In this document: piece after piece, positions 39,291-47,823 of the stretch | Numbering within the stretch: position 1 is the first letter of the stretch | Layout: every line of letters begins with the position of its first letter | From: a virus | Virus record (IMG/VR): IMGVR_UViG_3300017971_000063 | Location: 1 to 53,655 of that record | Strand: one strand, 5' to 3' | DNA: 53,655 nucleotides | Notes under the pieces: generated by a model | Database searches by the model: none | Told to the model about the DNA's origin: nothing | What the model saw: the letters and a program-made list of their open reading frames with translations, nothing else | Translations under genes and position numbers: made by a program

Positions 39291-40114
39291 GGATTCTTCG
39301 GGTATTTCAAGAACGAACACCGCTAACACCGAATGATAATTTCGTTCGGATCGGTCAACCGACTTTGTTTGACCCGATCCCGGATATTGACGAAGTCCAC
39401 GTCTCATGCGTTTTTATTTGGAATCGAAAGGCATGCGAAGGATTTGTCGTCGCGTATCAAAATGTTTACGACGTTCCGGTTCGGATCGGAGGTCCCGGTC
39501 TACTTACGAACGCCGAGGATTTTATACCGGGACGTTATATTTCGAAGGACGTCGTTTTCTTCACCAGAGGATGTCCGGGGAATTGTCGTTTCTGTATCGT
39601 ACCAAAAATCGAAGGCCGAAAAATTCGCGAGCTTGAACCGCGAGGGGAAGGAAATATCGTTCAAGACAATAATATTTTCGCCGCGTCGAGATCACACTTC
39701 GAAAAGGTGATCGCGTTCCTACGCGGAAGAAGGAATATACAATTCAAGGGAGGACTTGACGCCGCGAGGTTGAAGGACTATCACATCGAAGGATTCCGTT
39801 CCCTGAATATTAAAGAACTATGGTTCGCTTGTGATTCCGATTCACGGTTGAAGATCGCCGAGAAAGCGATTCGTAAAGTACGAAAGGCGGGTTTCACGCG
39901 ACACCAAGTCCGCGCCTATTGCTTGATCGGATTCGAGGGAACGATCGAAGAAAACCGCGAACGGTGTCAAAGGATCGTTGACGCCGGAGCGGATACTTTC
40001 GCCATGTTATACCAACCGATCGAAGGAAAGCCGATCGTTCACTCGCGGGAATGGAAAAATCTACAACGACACTATTCGCGACCGGCGCTCTATCGGACGA
40101 AGAAGGGGAAGTGA
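39287..40114 (+). CDS. Radical SAM enzyme
   Basis: A 275-aa protein with a GTG start in a GTGA overlap. Residues 92-107 contain the [4Fe-4S] motif: FTRGCPGNCRFCIVP (C96, C100, C103), a C-x3-C-x2-C signature. NIQFKGGLDAARLKD and ELWFACDSDSRLKIAEKAI follow with TIM-barrel-like spacing, then AYCLIGFEGTIEENRERC. The cluster binds S-adenosylmethionine and starts radical chemistry. The amino part (VFIWNRKACEGF ... DVPVRIGGPGLLTNAE) resembles an entry domain of methylthiotransferase-like enzymes, but the substrate is unknown. It is expressed with small unknown genes. Confidence 0.85.
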   Translation: MRILRVFQERTPLTPNDNFVRIGQPTLFDPIPDIDEVHVSCVFIWNRKACEGFVVAYQNVYDVPVRIGGPGLLTNAEDFIPGRYISKDVVFFTRGCPGNCRFCIVPKIEGRKIRELEPRGEGNIVQDNNIFAASRSHFEKVIAFLRGRRNIQFKGGLDAARLKDYHIEGFRSLNIKELWFACDSDSRLKIAEKAIRKVRKAGFTRHQVRAYCLIGFEGTIEENRERCQRIVDAGADTFAMLYQPIEGKPIVHSREWKNLQRHYSRPALYRTKKGK

Positions 40115-40371
40115 GAATAAAATTGAGACCGTTGATTCAAGGCGTGACGTTCAAGGTGAAGAACAGAATCCCGACTCCCGGGTTCGTGACGCATCAAATG
40201 ACGGATGACCGAGAGGAGGAAATAAATCCGTATATCGATGTTAGGAATTGCACGTTCAAAATCGTCAAATCGAGATGGTTCAAGATCGTCGAGAAGATCG
40301 GACTCGGATTCTTTTTCCGATCGGAGCCGATCGTCCGCTCGATCACTTATCGAGGGAGGCCGAAGCCATGA
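40111..40371 (+). CDS. Unknown protein
   Basis: An 86-aa protein with a GTG start in a GTGA overlap with the radical SAM gene. Strand-like opening (KLRPLIQGVTFKVKNRIPTP), mixed middle and basic end. No family is recognised. Immediate coupling suggests work with the radical SAM enzyme, but this is inference. Confidence 0.6.
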   Translation: MRIKLRPLIQGVTFKVKNRIPTPGFVTHQMTDDREEEINPYIDVRNCTFKIVKSRWFKIVEKIGLGFFFRSEPIVRSITYRGRPKP

Positions 40372-40703
40372 GACTCTCGGAAATTATCGAACTGAAACGA
40401 GATCGAAAACCGAATGAAGTCGAGTTGACGCAACACGGCGCTCCGTCCGGAAGAGTGAGGACGGTCTACGCGAAGATCGGAAAGGAACTCGCGGACAAGG
40501 CGGTCGCCGCCGACCTCCGTCTCTCTTGCGAGATTCTCCGGACGAACGAAGTCGCGATCTACGGTCGACTCCCTTCGTGGAACGAGGACGACGAGATCGT
40601 CGAGATCGCCGTCAATGGTCCGGCGAATCCGGAAGAACTCACACCGATTCAAGCAACCGAGAAAATCGTCAAGGAACTACTCCGGATCAAGGGAGAATCG
40701 TGA
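40368..40703 (+). CDS. Unknown protein
   Basis: A 111-aa protein with ATG after GAGGGAGGCCGAAGCC. Strand/helix mix with a polar opening (SEIIELKRDRKPNEVELTQH) and a final helix (QATEKIVKELLRIKGES). Overlaps both neighbours by 4 nt. No family is recognised. Confidence 0.6.
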   Translation: MRLSEIIELKRDRKPNEVELTQHGAPSGRVRTVYAKIGKELADKAVAADLRLSCEILRTNEVAIYGRLPSWNEDDEIVEIAVNGPANPEELTPIQATEKIVKELLRIKGES

Positions 40704-40972
40704 ACTCCTACGGACTCGGAGCGATCAACGGTCGGCGGATTTATTGCTTCTATCGGATTCAGGCGAGGAACGAATCGTCGGCGATCAAGAAACTCAAACG
40801 CGATCGGATCGGATTCGCGAACTGGAATCGCGACGGTTGGAAGCTCCGCGAGGTCCGGCAATATCACGGTGACGGAATGTTCGACTTGAAGCTCTTCGAC
40901 GTCAAGTCGGAATTATCGTTCGACAAGATTCGGCTTGAAGATTTGATCTTGAAAATAATCTTGAACGATTGA
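40700..40972 (+). CDS. Unknown protein
   Basis: A 90-aa protein with a GTG start (GTGA overlap). Aromatic and basic opening (NSYGLGAINGRRIYCFYRIQ), then NWNRDGWKLREVRQYHGDGM. No family is recognised. Confidence 0.6.
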   Translation: MNSYGLGAINGRRIYCFYRIQARNESSAIKKLKRDRIGFANWNRDGWKLREVRQYHGDGMFDLKLFDVKSELSFDKIRLEDLILKIILND

Positions 40973-40981
40973 GGAGAGAAG

Positions 40982-41230
40982 TTGACCGATCAGTTGAAAC
41001 AAAAAAGAAGATCGATCGGAATCTATGATCTTCTCGAAAGGACCGTCGAATATTTGACGAGTCCGTATATACCCGAGTGTCGAGGTCGTTGCAGTAACAA
41101 CATGCATAATTGCTCGCCGGAGTGGAGAGGCGGCGAGTGTCCTCACTTGAAACGACGGGCGATCGTGAGAGACGCGAAAAGGATATTGAGTCGGCGGGAA
41201 CGGTGGAAAGGAGATAAACATGGAATTTGA
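40982..41230 (+). CDS. Small Cys/His-rich protein, unknown
   Basis: An 82-aa protein with a TTG start after GGAGAGAAG. ECRGRCSNNMHNCSPEWRGG and ECPHLKRRAI contain several Cys/His that may bind metal. The carboxy end is basic. Overlaps the next gene by 11 nt. Function unknown. Confidence 0.55.
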   Translation: MTDQLKQKRRSIGIYDLLERTVEYLTSPYIPECRGRCSNNMHNCSPEWRGGECPHLKRRAIVRDAKRILSRRERWKGDKHGI

Positions 41231-41723
41231 GATCACGAGGAAGCACATCGTCAAGGTCAACGAATCGGACACGAGGCGTTGCGATCCGGATTGCAAGGGC
41301 TATCTTTATACGGATGATAATTCGGACACTTGCCTTTTCTACGACAACGCGGAGATCGAGCGAGAAGGAGACGAATTTACCGGATTCCGTTGCGAGGCGT
41401 GTCTCCGGGAACAGCAAGGGAAGAAGTACGAACCGATCCGGATATTCCCGCCGAACAGACCGGACCTCCCGGACGGAATCCCGGTCACGAACAGGATCGA
41501 CTACTTCAACGGCGTCGAGGTCGGGAAGGTCGAAGGACGTCGGGAAATATCCGAGGAGATCAAGGCGCGGTTGAGGAAGAAGGCCGACGATCTTCAAACC
41601 GTCATGGATATTTGTCGATCGGTCGGGCGTTCGAAGATGAGGGAGGAGGATTTTCGGAGTTTCGTTCACACGAGGCCGGAGCCGAGAAGCGCTCCACCGA
41701 CGTCGAGGAGCCGAAGGAAATAA
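41220..41723 (+). CDS. Unknown Cys-containing protein
   Basis: A 167-aa protein with ATG after AAAGGAGATAAAC. RRCDPDCKGYLYTDDNSDTC and FRCEACLREQQGK supply two Cys pairs for a likely zinc site. The second half is helical and basic with a Ser/Arg/Pro tail. Last gene before the packaging operon promoter; no family is recognised. Confidence 0.6.
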   Translation: MEFEITRKHIVKVNESDTRRCDPDCKGYLYTDDNSDTCLFYDNAEIEREGDEFTGFRCEACLREQQGKKYEPIRIFPPNRPDLPDGIPVTNRIDYFNGVEVGKVEGRREISEEIKARLRKKADDLQTVMDICRSVGRSKMREEDFRSFVHTRPEPRSAPPTSRSRRK

Positions 41724-41732
41724 TTTTCGGAC

Positions 41733-41762
41733 TTGACACGAGCCATGCCGACGTGGTATTGT
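41733..41762 (+). promoter_or_regulatory. Sigma70-like promoter for the packaging / structural operon
   Basis: TTGACA at 41733-41738 and TATTGT at 41757-41762, spaced 18 nt. The spacer holds GCCATGCC, the reverse complement of the GGCATGGC-type motif seen in other promoters. It lies in the only gap ahead of the terminase genes and probably drives late transcription. Confidence 0.6.
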
Positions 41763-41787
41763 TAAACAATCCGGAAAACAATAGACG

Positions 41788-42144
41788 ATGCCGTTTGCTA
41801 AAGGTCAATCAGGGAACCCGAAAGGGAGACCGAAGAAAGGCGGAGCGATCGCGGAGTTGATCCGGGCCGAGTTATTCCGGACCCTTCGCGAAGGGAAGTA
41901 CGACTTGAAGCTTTTGAAGCGGCGAGGACTCACCGGAAACCTCACCGTCAAGGAAGCTTTCATTCGCTCGCTCTTCACGTTCGCGTTTCGCGGCGAAGGA
42001 TGGGCGGCGAAGTTGATCGCGAGCTACGAGTCCGGTCTCCCGAAGCAGTTGATCGAAATCGAAGGAGACCTCGAACACGGTATTTCCGACAAGCTCTACA
42101 ACGCTATCACCTCGGGGCGATATGGGAAGAAGGGTCGGAAGTAA
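41788..42144 (+). CDS. Terminase small subunit-like protein (DUF5681 start)
   Basis: A 118-aa protein. It starts PFAKGQSGNPKGRPKKGG, the DUF5681 signature found in many small terminase proteins, followed by a basic helical segment (AIAELIRAELFRTLREGKYD) and FRGEGWAAKLIASYESGLPK. It would bind phage DNA and deliver it to the large subunit for packaging. Overlaps the large subunit frame by 23 nt. Confidence 0.75.
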   Translation: MPFAKGQSGNPKGRPKKGGAIAELIRAELFRTLREGKYDLKLLKRRGLTGNLTVKEAFIRSLFTFAFRGEGWAAKLIASYESGLPKQLIEIEGDLEHGISDKLYNAITSGRYGKKGRK

Positions 42145-43639
42145 AGGGAAGCGGAAGAAGAAAGCAACGAAGCGGAAATCGACAAGGACGTCGACAAAGA
42201 AAGTCAAGGCAACGAGGGCGGCTCCGCAACGCAGAACAGCCATGCCCTCACGATCAGAGGTTCTCGAAGCGGCGAGAAGGAAGGGCCGGGAGAACCTTTT
42301 CTTTTTGGCGAAGGAAGTTCTCGGTTATCGGGAACTCGCCGACTTTCACGCGGATATTTGCGCGGACGTCGTGAAGCATCCTCGATCGCTCTACCTTCTC
42401 CCGCGCGGTCACTTCAAGACGACGATCCTCACGGTCGCGCTTTCGATCTACGATATTATCAACGACCCGAACACTCGGATTCTTATCAACAGCGATATTC
42501 TAGGGAACTCCCGCGCGTTTCTCCGCGAGATCAAAGGACACATCGAAAGGAACGACGACTTCCGGACTCTATACGGCGATCTCGTCGGTGACTACTGGCA
42601 GTCGGACGGAATCACGATCTCGACCCGGACCGCGAATCACAAGGAGCCGACGATCTCCCTCGGCGCGATCGGGAACGAAAAGACTTCCGGTCACTACAAG
42701 CGAATTATCAACGACGATCTCGTCGGGTTGAAGGACATGATCTCGGAAGCGAAGCGGAGATCGACCCGTTTTTATTACGACACTTTCGAGGACTTGATCC
42801 TTCCCGGCGGCGCGATCACTTCGAACGGAACACGTTGGCACACTCACGATCTATATAAACATATTATCGACAACTTCCGCGACTACGTCGTCAACGATAA
42901 ATACCGACGCGCGATCCTCGCGAACGGTCGTCCGCTATTCCCGGAACGGTTCGCGCTCGTCGACCTACTTGAAAAGCAACGGAAGAACCCGATCATGTTC
43001 TCGGCTCAAAACTTCAACGAACCGCTTCCGCTCGAAGGTCAACTCTATTCTCACGACGAGTTGAAGTTCTTCGATCCGCTTGACGTGGAACGGGAAGGAA
43101 TGTACATGATCGGAGTCACCGATCCGGCTCTCGGAAAGTCGAAGAAGTCCGACTACGTTTGCATCCTCACGCTCGGCGTCGACGAGGCCGGGACCATTTA
43201 CGTTTGGGATTGCTACCTTGAACGAGCGAAACCCGACGAGGCGTGTCGCGTCGCGGCGATCCACAATAAAACGTGGAAGTGGGATCGGGCCGGGGGAGAG
43301 GCGAACGGCTTTCAAGAATTGTTTGTCGAGAAGTTCGAAGCCGCGATCGGGATGCACGTCGAACGGATAATCACGCGCGGAAACAAGGACATGAGGATTC
43401 GCGGCATGCGCTCGTGGGTTCTCGACAACGTCCGATTCCGGAAAGATTGGGCGAGGAAGTATCCGACGTTGATCGAACAGTTGACTCTTTATCCGCAAGC
43501 AGAGAATGACGACGGACCCGACACGCTCGAACTCGGGTTGAATATGGTCAAGGGCGGAACGGCGACGGCGGAGGATTCTGGGTTCGTCGCTCCGCCGAAG
43601 GATCACTACAAGGCAAATCGAAGGAGCGTTCTCTCATGA
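42122..43639 (+). CDS. Terminase large subunit
   Basis: A 505-aa protein. ATP-binding half: LYLLPRGHFKTTILTVALSI (Walker-A-like R-G-x-x-K-T-T), TRILINSDILGNSRAFLREI and a later acidic strand YKRIINDDLVG (Walker-B-like). Nuclease half: YMIGVTDPALGKSKKSDYVC and AGTIYVWDCYLERAK, with D residues for a metal-dependent RNase-H-like fold. It packages DNA into the head and cuts it. The first ~40 residues are Lys/Arg-rich, so a downstream ATG near 42242 is an alternative start. Overlaps the portal gene by 4 nt. Confidence 0.85.
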   Translation: MGRRVGSKGKRKKKATKRKSTRTSTKKVKATRAAPQRRTAMPSRSEVLEAARRKGRENLFFLAKEVLGYRELADFHADICADVVKHPRSLYLLPRGHFKTTILTVALSIYDIINDPNTRILINSDILGNSRAFLREIKGHIERNDDFRTLYGDLVGDYWQSDGITISTRTANHKEPTISLGAIGNEKTSGHYKRIINDDLVGLKDMISEAKRRSTRFYYDTFEDLILPGGAITSNGTRWHTHDLYKHIIDNFRDYVVNDKYRRAILANGRPLFPERFALVDLLEKQRKNPIMFSAQNFNEPLPLEGQLYSHDELKFFDPLDVEREGMYMIGVTDPALGKSKKSDYVCILTLGVDEAGTIYVWDCYLERAKPDEACRVAAIHNKTWKWDRAGGEANGFQELFVEKFEAAIGMHVERIITRGNKDMRIRGMRSWVLDNVRFRKDWARKYPTLIEQLTLYPQAENDDGPDTLELGLNMVKGGTATAEDSGFVAPPKDHYKANRRSVLS

Positions 43640-45114
43640 AAGCACCGAAAATGAAACCGAAGTTGACGGACCGAATATTCGAGAGCGTATTCGGAGAACG
43701 GATCGAGAAGCTCGCCGATGACAAATTGAAGTCGGTCCTCGAATCGCTCGTTCAGGAAACCGGCGTCGAGCTTGAACGAAAAGAGGACGCGGGATTCAGG
43801 AGTCTCGGAGAATCGCGGCGCGATCTCTCGCCGAGTAAACAAGAGCGAATGATCGTTCTCGCCGAGGAACTCGTTCTCCGGAATCCGCTCGCCGAACGAA
43901 TGATCGAGACGTTCAAAAACTACGTCCTCGGCGACGGTATAACGTGGACGGCGGAGGATGCGCGGGTCAAGAGCGTTCTCGAAAAGCATTGGAACGACCC
44001 TATCAACGATTGGGAGAACAAGCAGTTCGTCCGCGTCCGCGAGCTTTCGATTCACGGCGAGTTGATCTTGAAGGCGTTCGTCAACAAGGAGAACGGACAC
44101 GTCCGCCTCGGCGCGATCGATCCGGGTTCGATCGAGAACGTGATCCGGAACAAGGAAAACGCCGAGATTCTCGAATCAATCGTCTTGAAGCCCGGGGAGG
44201 GAGTCGAGTATTCGAGCGACGAAGAGCGCAAGTTGAAGATTATCGCCGTCAACGATGACGCGCTCGACGACGAAGGCGGATACGGGAAACTCGAAGGCGA
44301 CGTTTTCTTCGTCACGATCAACCGGACGACGTTTCAAAAGCGCGGTCACTCCGACTTGCTCTCCGTCATGGATTGGCTCGACGGATACGATCGATTTCTC
44401 TTCACGGCGCTCGAACGTGCGGAATTGCTCCGCGCGATCTTCTGGCATTACATCATGGAGGGCGCGAAGTCGGGCGAGCTTCAAAAGAAGCGTCAGGAGT
44501 TCAAGAAGGGACCGCCGCTCGCCGGATCGTTCCTCGTCACCGACGAGAAGATCAAGATCAACGCGGTCTCCCCGGACCTCAAATCCGGACAGGTCGCCGA
44601 GGACGCGAAAACGTTCAAGGCGCAAATAATCGCAGGGGCCGGATTGCCCGAACACTTCTTCGGTATCGGCGGAGACGTCAATCGTGCAACCGCGTTGGAG
44701 ATGGGATCGCCGGTCCTCCGGATGATCGAAGCGCGTCAAGGCGTTATCCGCGCGGCATTGACGTTGATCTTCAACTTCCAAATTGATCAAGCGATCAAGG
44801 CCGGGAAGTTGCCGAACGACGTCGACCGGACCTTCACGATCATTTTCCCGAATCCTTCGCCGAAGGAAGCGAAGGAGATCGCGACGATGCTCGATTCGGT
44901 TACGCGGTCGCTCGCGCTCGCGCAGGAATCCGGATGGATCGCGACCGAGACGGCGAAGAAGATTTTCGTCTCGCTCGCTTCGAACCTCGGCGTCGAGATC
45001 ACCGAGGAGGAAGTCGACGAGGACGAAGAGAAGGACGAGACGCCGAAAGGCGCGGACGACTACGAGAAGGTCGAATACCCGGGAGGAGAAAAGGACGGCG
45101 ATGTGGAAGAATAA
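43636..45114 (+). CDS. Portal protein
   Basis: A 492-aa protein overlapping terminase by ATGA. Typical portal features are a long helix (RMIVLAEELVLRNPLAERMI), strands around residues 110-180, the segment FWHYIMEGAKSGELQKKRQE, the clip region QIIAGAGLPEHFFGIGG with RATALEMGSPVLRMIEARQG, and an acidic carboxy tail. Twelve copies would form the DNA gate at the head vertex. The order terminase - portal - minor head is standard. Confidence 0.85.
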   Translation: MKAPKMKPKLTDRIFESVFGERIEKLADDKLKSVLESLVQETGVELERKEDAGFRSLGESRRDLSPSKQERMIVLAEELVLRNPLAERMIETFKNYVLGDGITWTAEDARVKSVLEKHWNDPINDWENKQFVRVRELSIHGELILKAFVNKENGHVRLGAIDPGSIENVIRNKENAEILESIVLKPGEGVEYSSDEERKLKIIAVNDDALDDEGGYGKLEGDVFFVTINRTTFQKRGHSDLLSVMDWLDGYDRFLFTALERAELLRAIFWHYIMEGAKSGELQKKRQEFKKGPPLAGSFLVTDEKIKINAVSPDLKSGQVAEDAKTFKAQIIAGAGLPEHFFGIGGDVNRATALEMGSPVLRMIEARQGVIRAALTLIFNFQIDQAIKAGKLPNDVDRTFTIIFPNPSPKEAKEIATMLDSVTRSLALAQESGWIATETAKKIFVSLASNLGVEITEEEVDEDEEKDETPKGADDYEKVEYPGGEKDGDVEE

Positions 45115-45316
45115 CGATCACCTACGCGATCCCGACGAGTGGTATCTCCCGCCCAAGGCGGACAAGACGACGAGGAAAGTTTCGGTCGACGAGTGTCGCG
45201 CTCGGTTCTTGAAAGCGATTCGACGGAAGAGGTTCACGAATACGGACTTCTCCGGCGCTCAATCGTTCTATCGGTACGACGCTTTCATTCAGCACGACGG
45301 AGGCCGTAGGAATTGA
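45101..45316 (+). CDS. Small protein between portal and minor head protein
   Basis: A 71-aa protein starting at ATG after GGGAGGAGAAAAGGACGGCG. WKNNDHLRDPDEWYLPPKAD and VSVDECRARFLKAIRRKRFT are its most distinctive parts. No family is recognised. It overlaps the portal end by 14 nt and the minor head start by 4 nt, so it is probably a virion or head-assembly accessory. Confidence 0.65.
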   Translation: MWKNNDHLRDPDEWYLPPKADKTTRKVSVDECRARFLKAIRRKRFTNTDFSGAQSFYRYDAFIQHDGGRRN

Positions 45317-46800
45317 CGATCCTCGAACACTTGAAGGCCCGGGTTCGCAGGAATCCCCGGACGTTCTACGTTCGCATGCCGAAGGCGATCCGCGAGGCGT
45401 GGTCGGCGGAATATCGTCGTCAATACGCGGCGCGTATCCTGAAACAAGTCAAGGACTCGATCGCGATGGAGGAAGAGACGATCCGCGCGGCGATCGCGGC
45501 GATCCGATCGGCTCAAAAGGAAGTCGCGGGAATAATCGCGGTCACGGCGCCGGAGAAATTCAAGGCGTTTCACGCTCGCGAGATTCAGGCCGCGCTTGAA
45601 GAGCCGCTCCGCGATCTACAAGACAAGCTCACGAAGAACTTGACGGGAGCGCAAGCGCTCGCGGCGGAACGCGGGATCGACGATACGCAAGAGCTTTTAA
45701 AGATGGTCGGGATCGACGTTCCCCGGGCGTTCGTCTCCGAGGAGATGGCCGCGATCACGTCGCAGTTCTCCGCCGACTTGATAACGAACTTGACGAGCAA
45801 CGCTCGCGGACGGATCAACACGATTCTCAACACGGCGTCGATCACCGGAGAGCCGACGTTCGAAGTGATCCAGAAGATCGGCGCGAACCTCACGAGTCCG
45901 TCGGTATTCAAGAATATATTCACGAGAGCCGAGACGATCGCCCGAACCGAATTAAATCGCGTCGGCGCGATGGTCCGTCAATCCCAAATGTCACAAGCCG
46001 CGCAAGCCGTTCCGAAGCTCCGCAAATATTGGATGGCGATAATCGACGACCGGACGAGGCCGTCTCACTTCGACGCCGACAACGACTACAATCCCGAGGG
46101 CGGAACGATCGGACCGATCCCGATTGACGAACCGTTCGTCGTCGGTGGCGAGCCGCTCATGTTCCCGCGCGATCCCGCAGGATCAGCGGCGAACACGATA
46201 AATTGTCGATGCGTCTCCGTTCCGTTCACGCCGGACGCCGAGGAAGAGATCAAGCAGGAAGAGGAGAAGAAAGACCCGAATCGCGAGTCGATCCTTCGAT
46301 CGAGGGAAGAGATCAGGAATAAGTCGGTCGAATACGCTCACGTTATACGACCGGACGGATCGGTCGCGCTCAACAAAACGTCGAACCTCCCGAACGCCGT
46401 CGAGTTCACGAGGGAAGAAGTTCGGCTCATGCGCGGGAACGACGTCCTTCACAATCACCCGACGGGACGATCGTTCTCTCCGGAGGACGTGTTCCTCGGA
46501 ATCGAATCGGGAGCGCGGTCGATGCAAACAGTCGGACGCGGGAGCGGGATTGATTATATTCTTCGAGGGACGGGCGGGAGAACTCTCGCGTTGAACAGAG
46601 CGGAATATATGACGTTCCTCGACGTCGCCGAGAAAACGGAGAACGAACTCCGCCGCGAGTTCCGAGGTCGTATCCTACAAGGGACGATGACGAAAGCCGA
46701 GGCGAACTACAAACATCCGCAAGAACTTTGGAAACGGATATTCGACAATCCGACGATCAAGAATCTCCCGATCGAATATCTCTCGGAGGTCTCACGATGA
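45313..46800 (+). CDS. Mu F-like minor head protein fused to a JAB/RadC-like metal motif domain
   Basis: A 495-aa protein with a TTG start (TTGA overlap). Residues ~190-305 match the phage Mu F / SPP1 gp7 head morphogenesis domain: RLNRVGAM-like amino part, YWMAIIDDRTRPSHFDADND, and the end NTINCRCVSVP (N297, C298, C300). Residues ~320-430 contain DVLHNHPTGRSFSPEDVFLG, an H-x-H ... S-x-x-D pattern (H380, H382, S389, D392) as in JAMM/RadC metal sites, with possible upstream Glu. The head domain assists early ejection or head assembly. The second domain may be a metalloprotease-like fold. Confidence 0.75.
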   Translation: MTILEHLKARVRRNPRTFYVRMPKAIREAWSAEYRRQYAARILKQVKDSIAMEEETIRAAIAAIRSAQKEVAGIIAVTAPEKFKAFHAREIQAALEEPLRDLQDKLTKNLTGAQALAAERGIDDTQELLKMVGIDVPRAFVSEEMAAITSQFSADLITNLTSNARGRINTILNTASITGEPTFEVIQKIGANLTSPSVFKNIFTRAETIARTELNRVGAMVRQSQMSQAAQAVPKLRKYWMAIIDDRTRPSHFDADNDYNPEGGTIGPIPIDEPFVVGGEPLMFPRDPAGSAANTINCRCVSVPFTPDAEEEIKQEEEKKDPNRESILRSREEIRNKSVEYAHVIRPDGSVALNKTSNLPNAVEFTREEVRLMRGNDVLHNHPTGRSFSPEDVFLGIESGARSMQTVGRGSGIDYILRGTGGRTLALNRAEYMTFLDVAEKTENELRREFRGRILQGTMTKAEANYKHPQELWKRIFDNPTIKNLPIEYLSEVSR

Positions 46801-47036
46801 TTCTCGTCGATCTGAAAACGAAGATCAATCAATACAACATCGAAGAGGAACTCGCGAAGAAGTTGACGAAGATATTCAAGATCGAGGTCGCGGACGAATA
46901 CGTCCGGAAGTTCAAGGACAAATACAACTCTCTCAAAGGCGACACGCGGAGAGCGGAGTTCCTCGTCTCCTACGACGAGGCGAAGAACAAGGTTCAATGG
47001 TTGAAGGATAATCTCGGGGAGGGGATGATCGCTTGA
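46797..47036 (+). CDS. Small charged protein, unknown
   Basis: A 79-aa protein with ATG after CGGAGGTCTCACG. Helical and Lys/Glu-rich (NIEEELAKKLTKIFKIEVAD; SLKGDTRRAEFLVSYDEAKN). The short final segment (WLKDNLGEGMIA) ends at the TTGA overlap with the cupin gene. No family is recognised. Confidence 0.65.
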   Translation: MILVDLKTKINQYNIEEELAKKLTKIFKIEVADEYVRKFKDKYNSLKGDTRRAEFLVSYDEAKNKVQWLKDNLGEGMIA

Positions 47037-47407
47037 AATATCTCCGGACAATTGAGAAGGAATGGGGGTTCGAATATTGGATCAACAACGACGCGGATTA
47101 TTGCATGAAGGAGTTGTCGATCCGCCCGGACTATCAATGCTCGCTTCACTACCACCTACTCAAAACAGAAACGTTCTACGTCGTGCAGGGCCGAGTCAAG
47201 ATCGAGGTCTATCCAAAGATCACGAGTCTTATAAAAGACGGTCCGGTCGAATACGCTCTTCGATTCGGTGACTACTTGAAGATCGAGAAGGGAACGCCGC
47301 ACCGATTCAGCACACCGAACGGCTCCGCGCTCTTGATCGAATGTTCGACGCAACACTTCGAAGAAGATAGTTATCGGACGATCCCGTCCGGTCGAATAAC
47401 AAAGTAA
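47033..47407 (+). CDS. Cupin-fold protein, sugar-phosphate isomerase-like
   Basis: A 124-aa protein with a TTG start in a TTGA overlap, after GGGGAGGGG. Cupin motif 1 is SLHYHLLKTETFYVVQGRVK (H-x-H-x4-E-x6-G); motif 2 is GDYLKIEKGTPHRFSTPNG (G-x5-P-x-H). The start KEWGFEYWINNDADYCMKEL resembles type II mannose-6-phosphate isomerase and GDP-mannose pyrophosphorylase carboxy domains. It may supply a sugar nucleotide or act in surface glycan synthesis. Its position among head genes rather than in the 27-31 kb glycan cluster is unusual. Confidence 0.75.
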   Translation: MKYLRTIEKEWGFEYWINNDADYCMKELSIRPDYQCSLHYHLLKTETFYVVQGRVKIEVYPKITSLIKDGPVEYALRFGDYLKIEKGTPHRFSTPNGSALLIECSTQHFEEDSYRTIPSGRITK

Positions 47408-47415
47408 AGGGAGGA

Positions 47416-47790
47416 ATGATGTCACCGAAGAAGAAGGGAACGAAGAAAAAGAAGAAGGAAGAACCGAAGGACCCGGGACTTTCGTCGGAGCCGACTGCCG
47501 CCGCGCCGGAACCGAATGTCGAACCGAAACCGGCACCGAAGCCGGAACCGCCGAAGAAGGCCGCACCGCCGCCTCCGCCGCCTCCTCCGCCGCGCCGGAC
47601 GATCAAGGACGCGCTCGGCGCGCCGAAGCAAGTCGTCAATCCGAACGACGCGCGGTTCGCTGTCTCCGACGCGCGAGACCTCCCGCCTCTTCCGGACGAC
47701 TACGACGTAAACATGGCGGAGCGCGTGACGAAGAAGGACGGCGTTCGAATCTATCACTTCGCCGACGGGACGAAGTTCCGCGATCGGTAG
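47416..47790 (+). CDS. Proline-rich protein, unknown
   Basis: A 124-aa protein. Basic start (SPKKKGTKKKKKEEPKDPG), a Pro/Ala/Glu-rich segment with runs of PPPPPPPPP, then a polar domain (NPNDARFAVSDARDLPPLPD). A Pro-rich extended spacer followed by a small folded end suggests a virion-anchored linker. Function unknown. Confidence 0.65.
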   Translation: MMSPKKKGTKKKKKEEPKDPGLSSEPTAAAPEPNVEPKPAPKPEPPKKAAPPPPPPPPPRRTIKDALGAPKQVVNPNDARFAVSDARDLPPLPDDYDVNMAERVTKKDGVRIYHFADGTKFRDR

Positions 47791-47823
47791 TAATAACGGG
47801 AAGGAAATCGAGGGAGGGAAACG

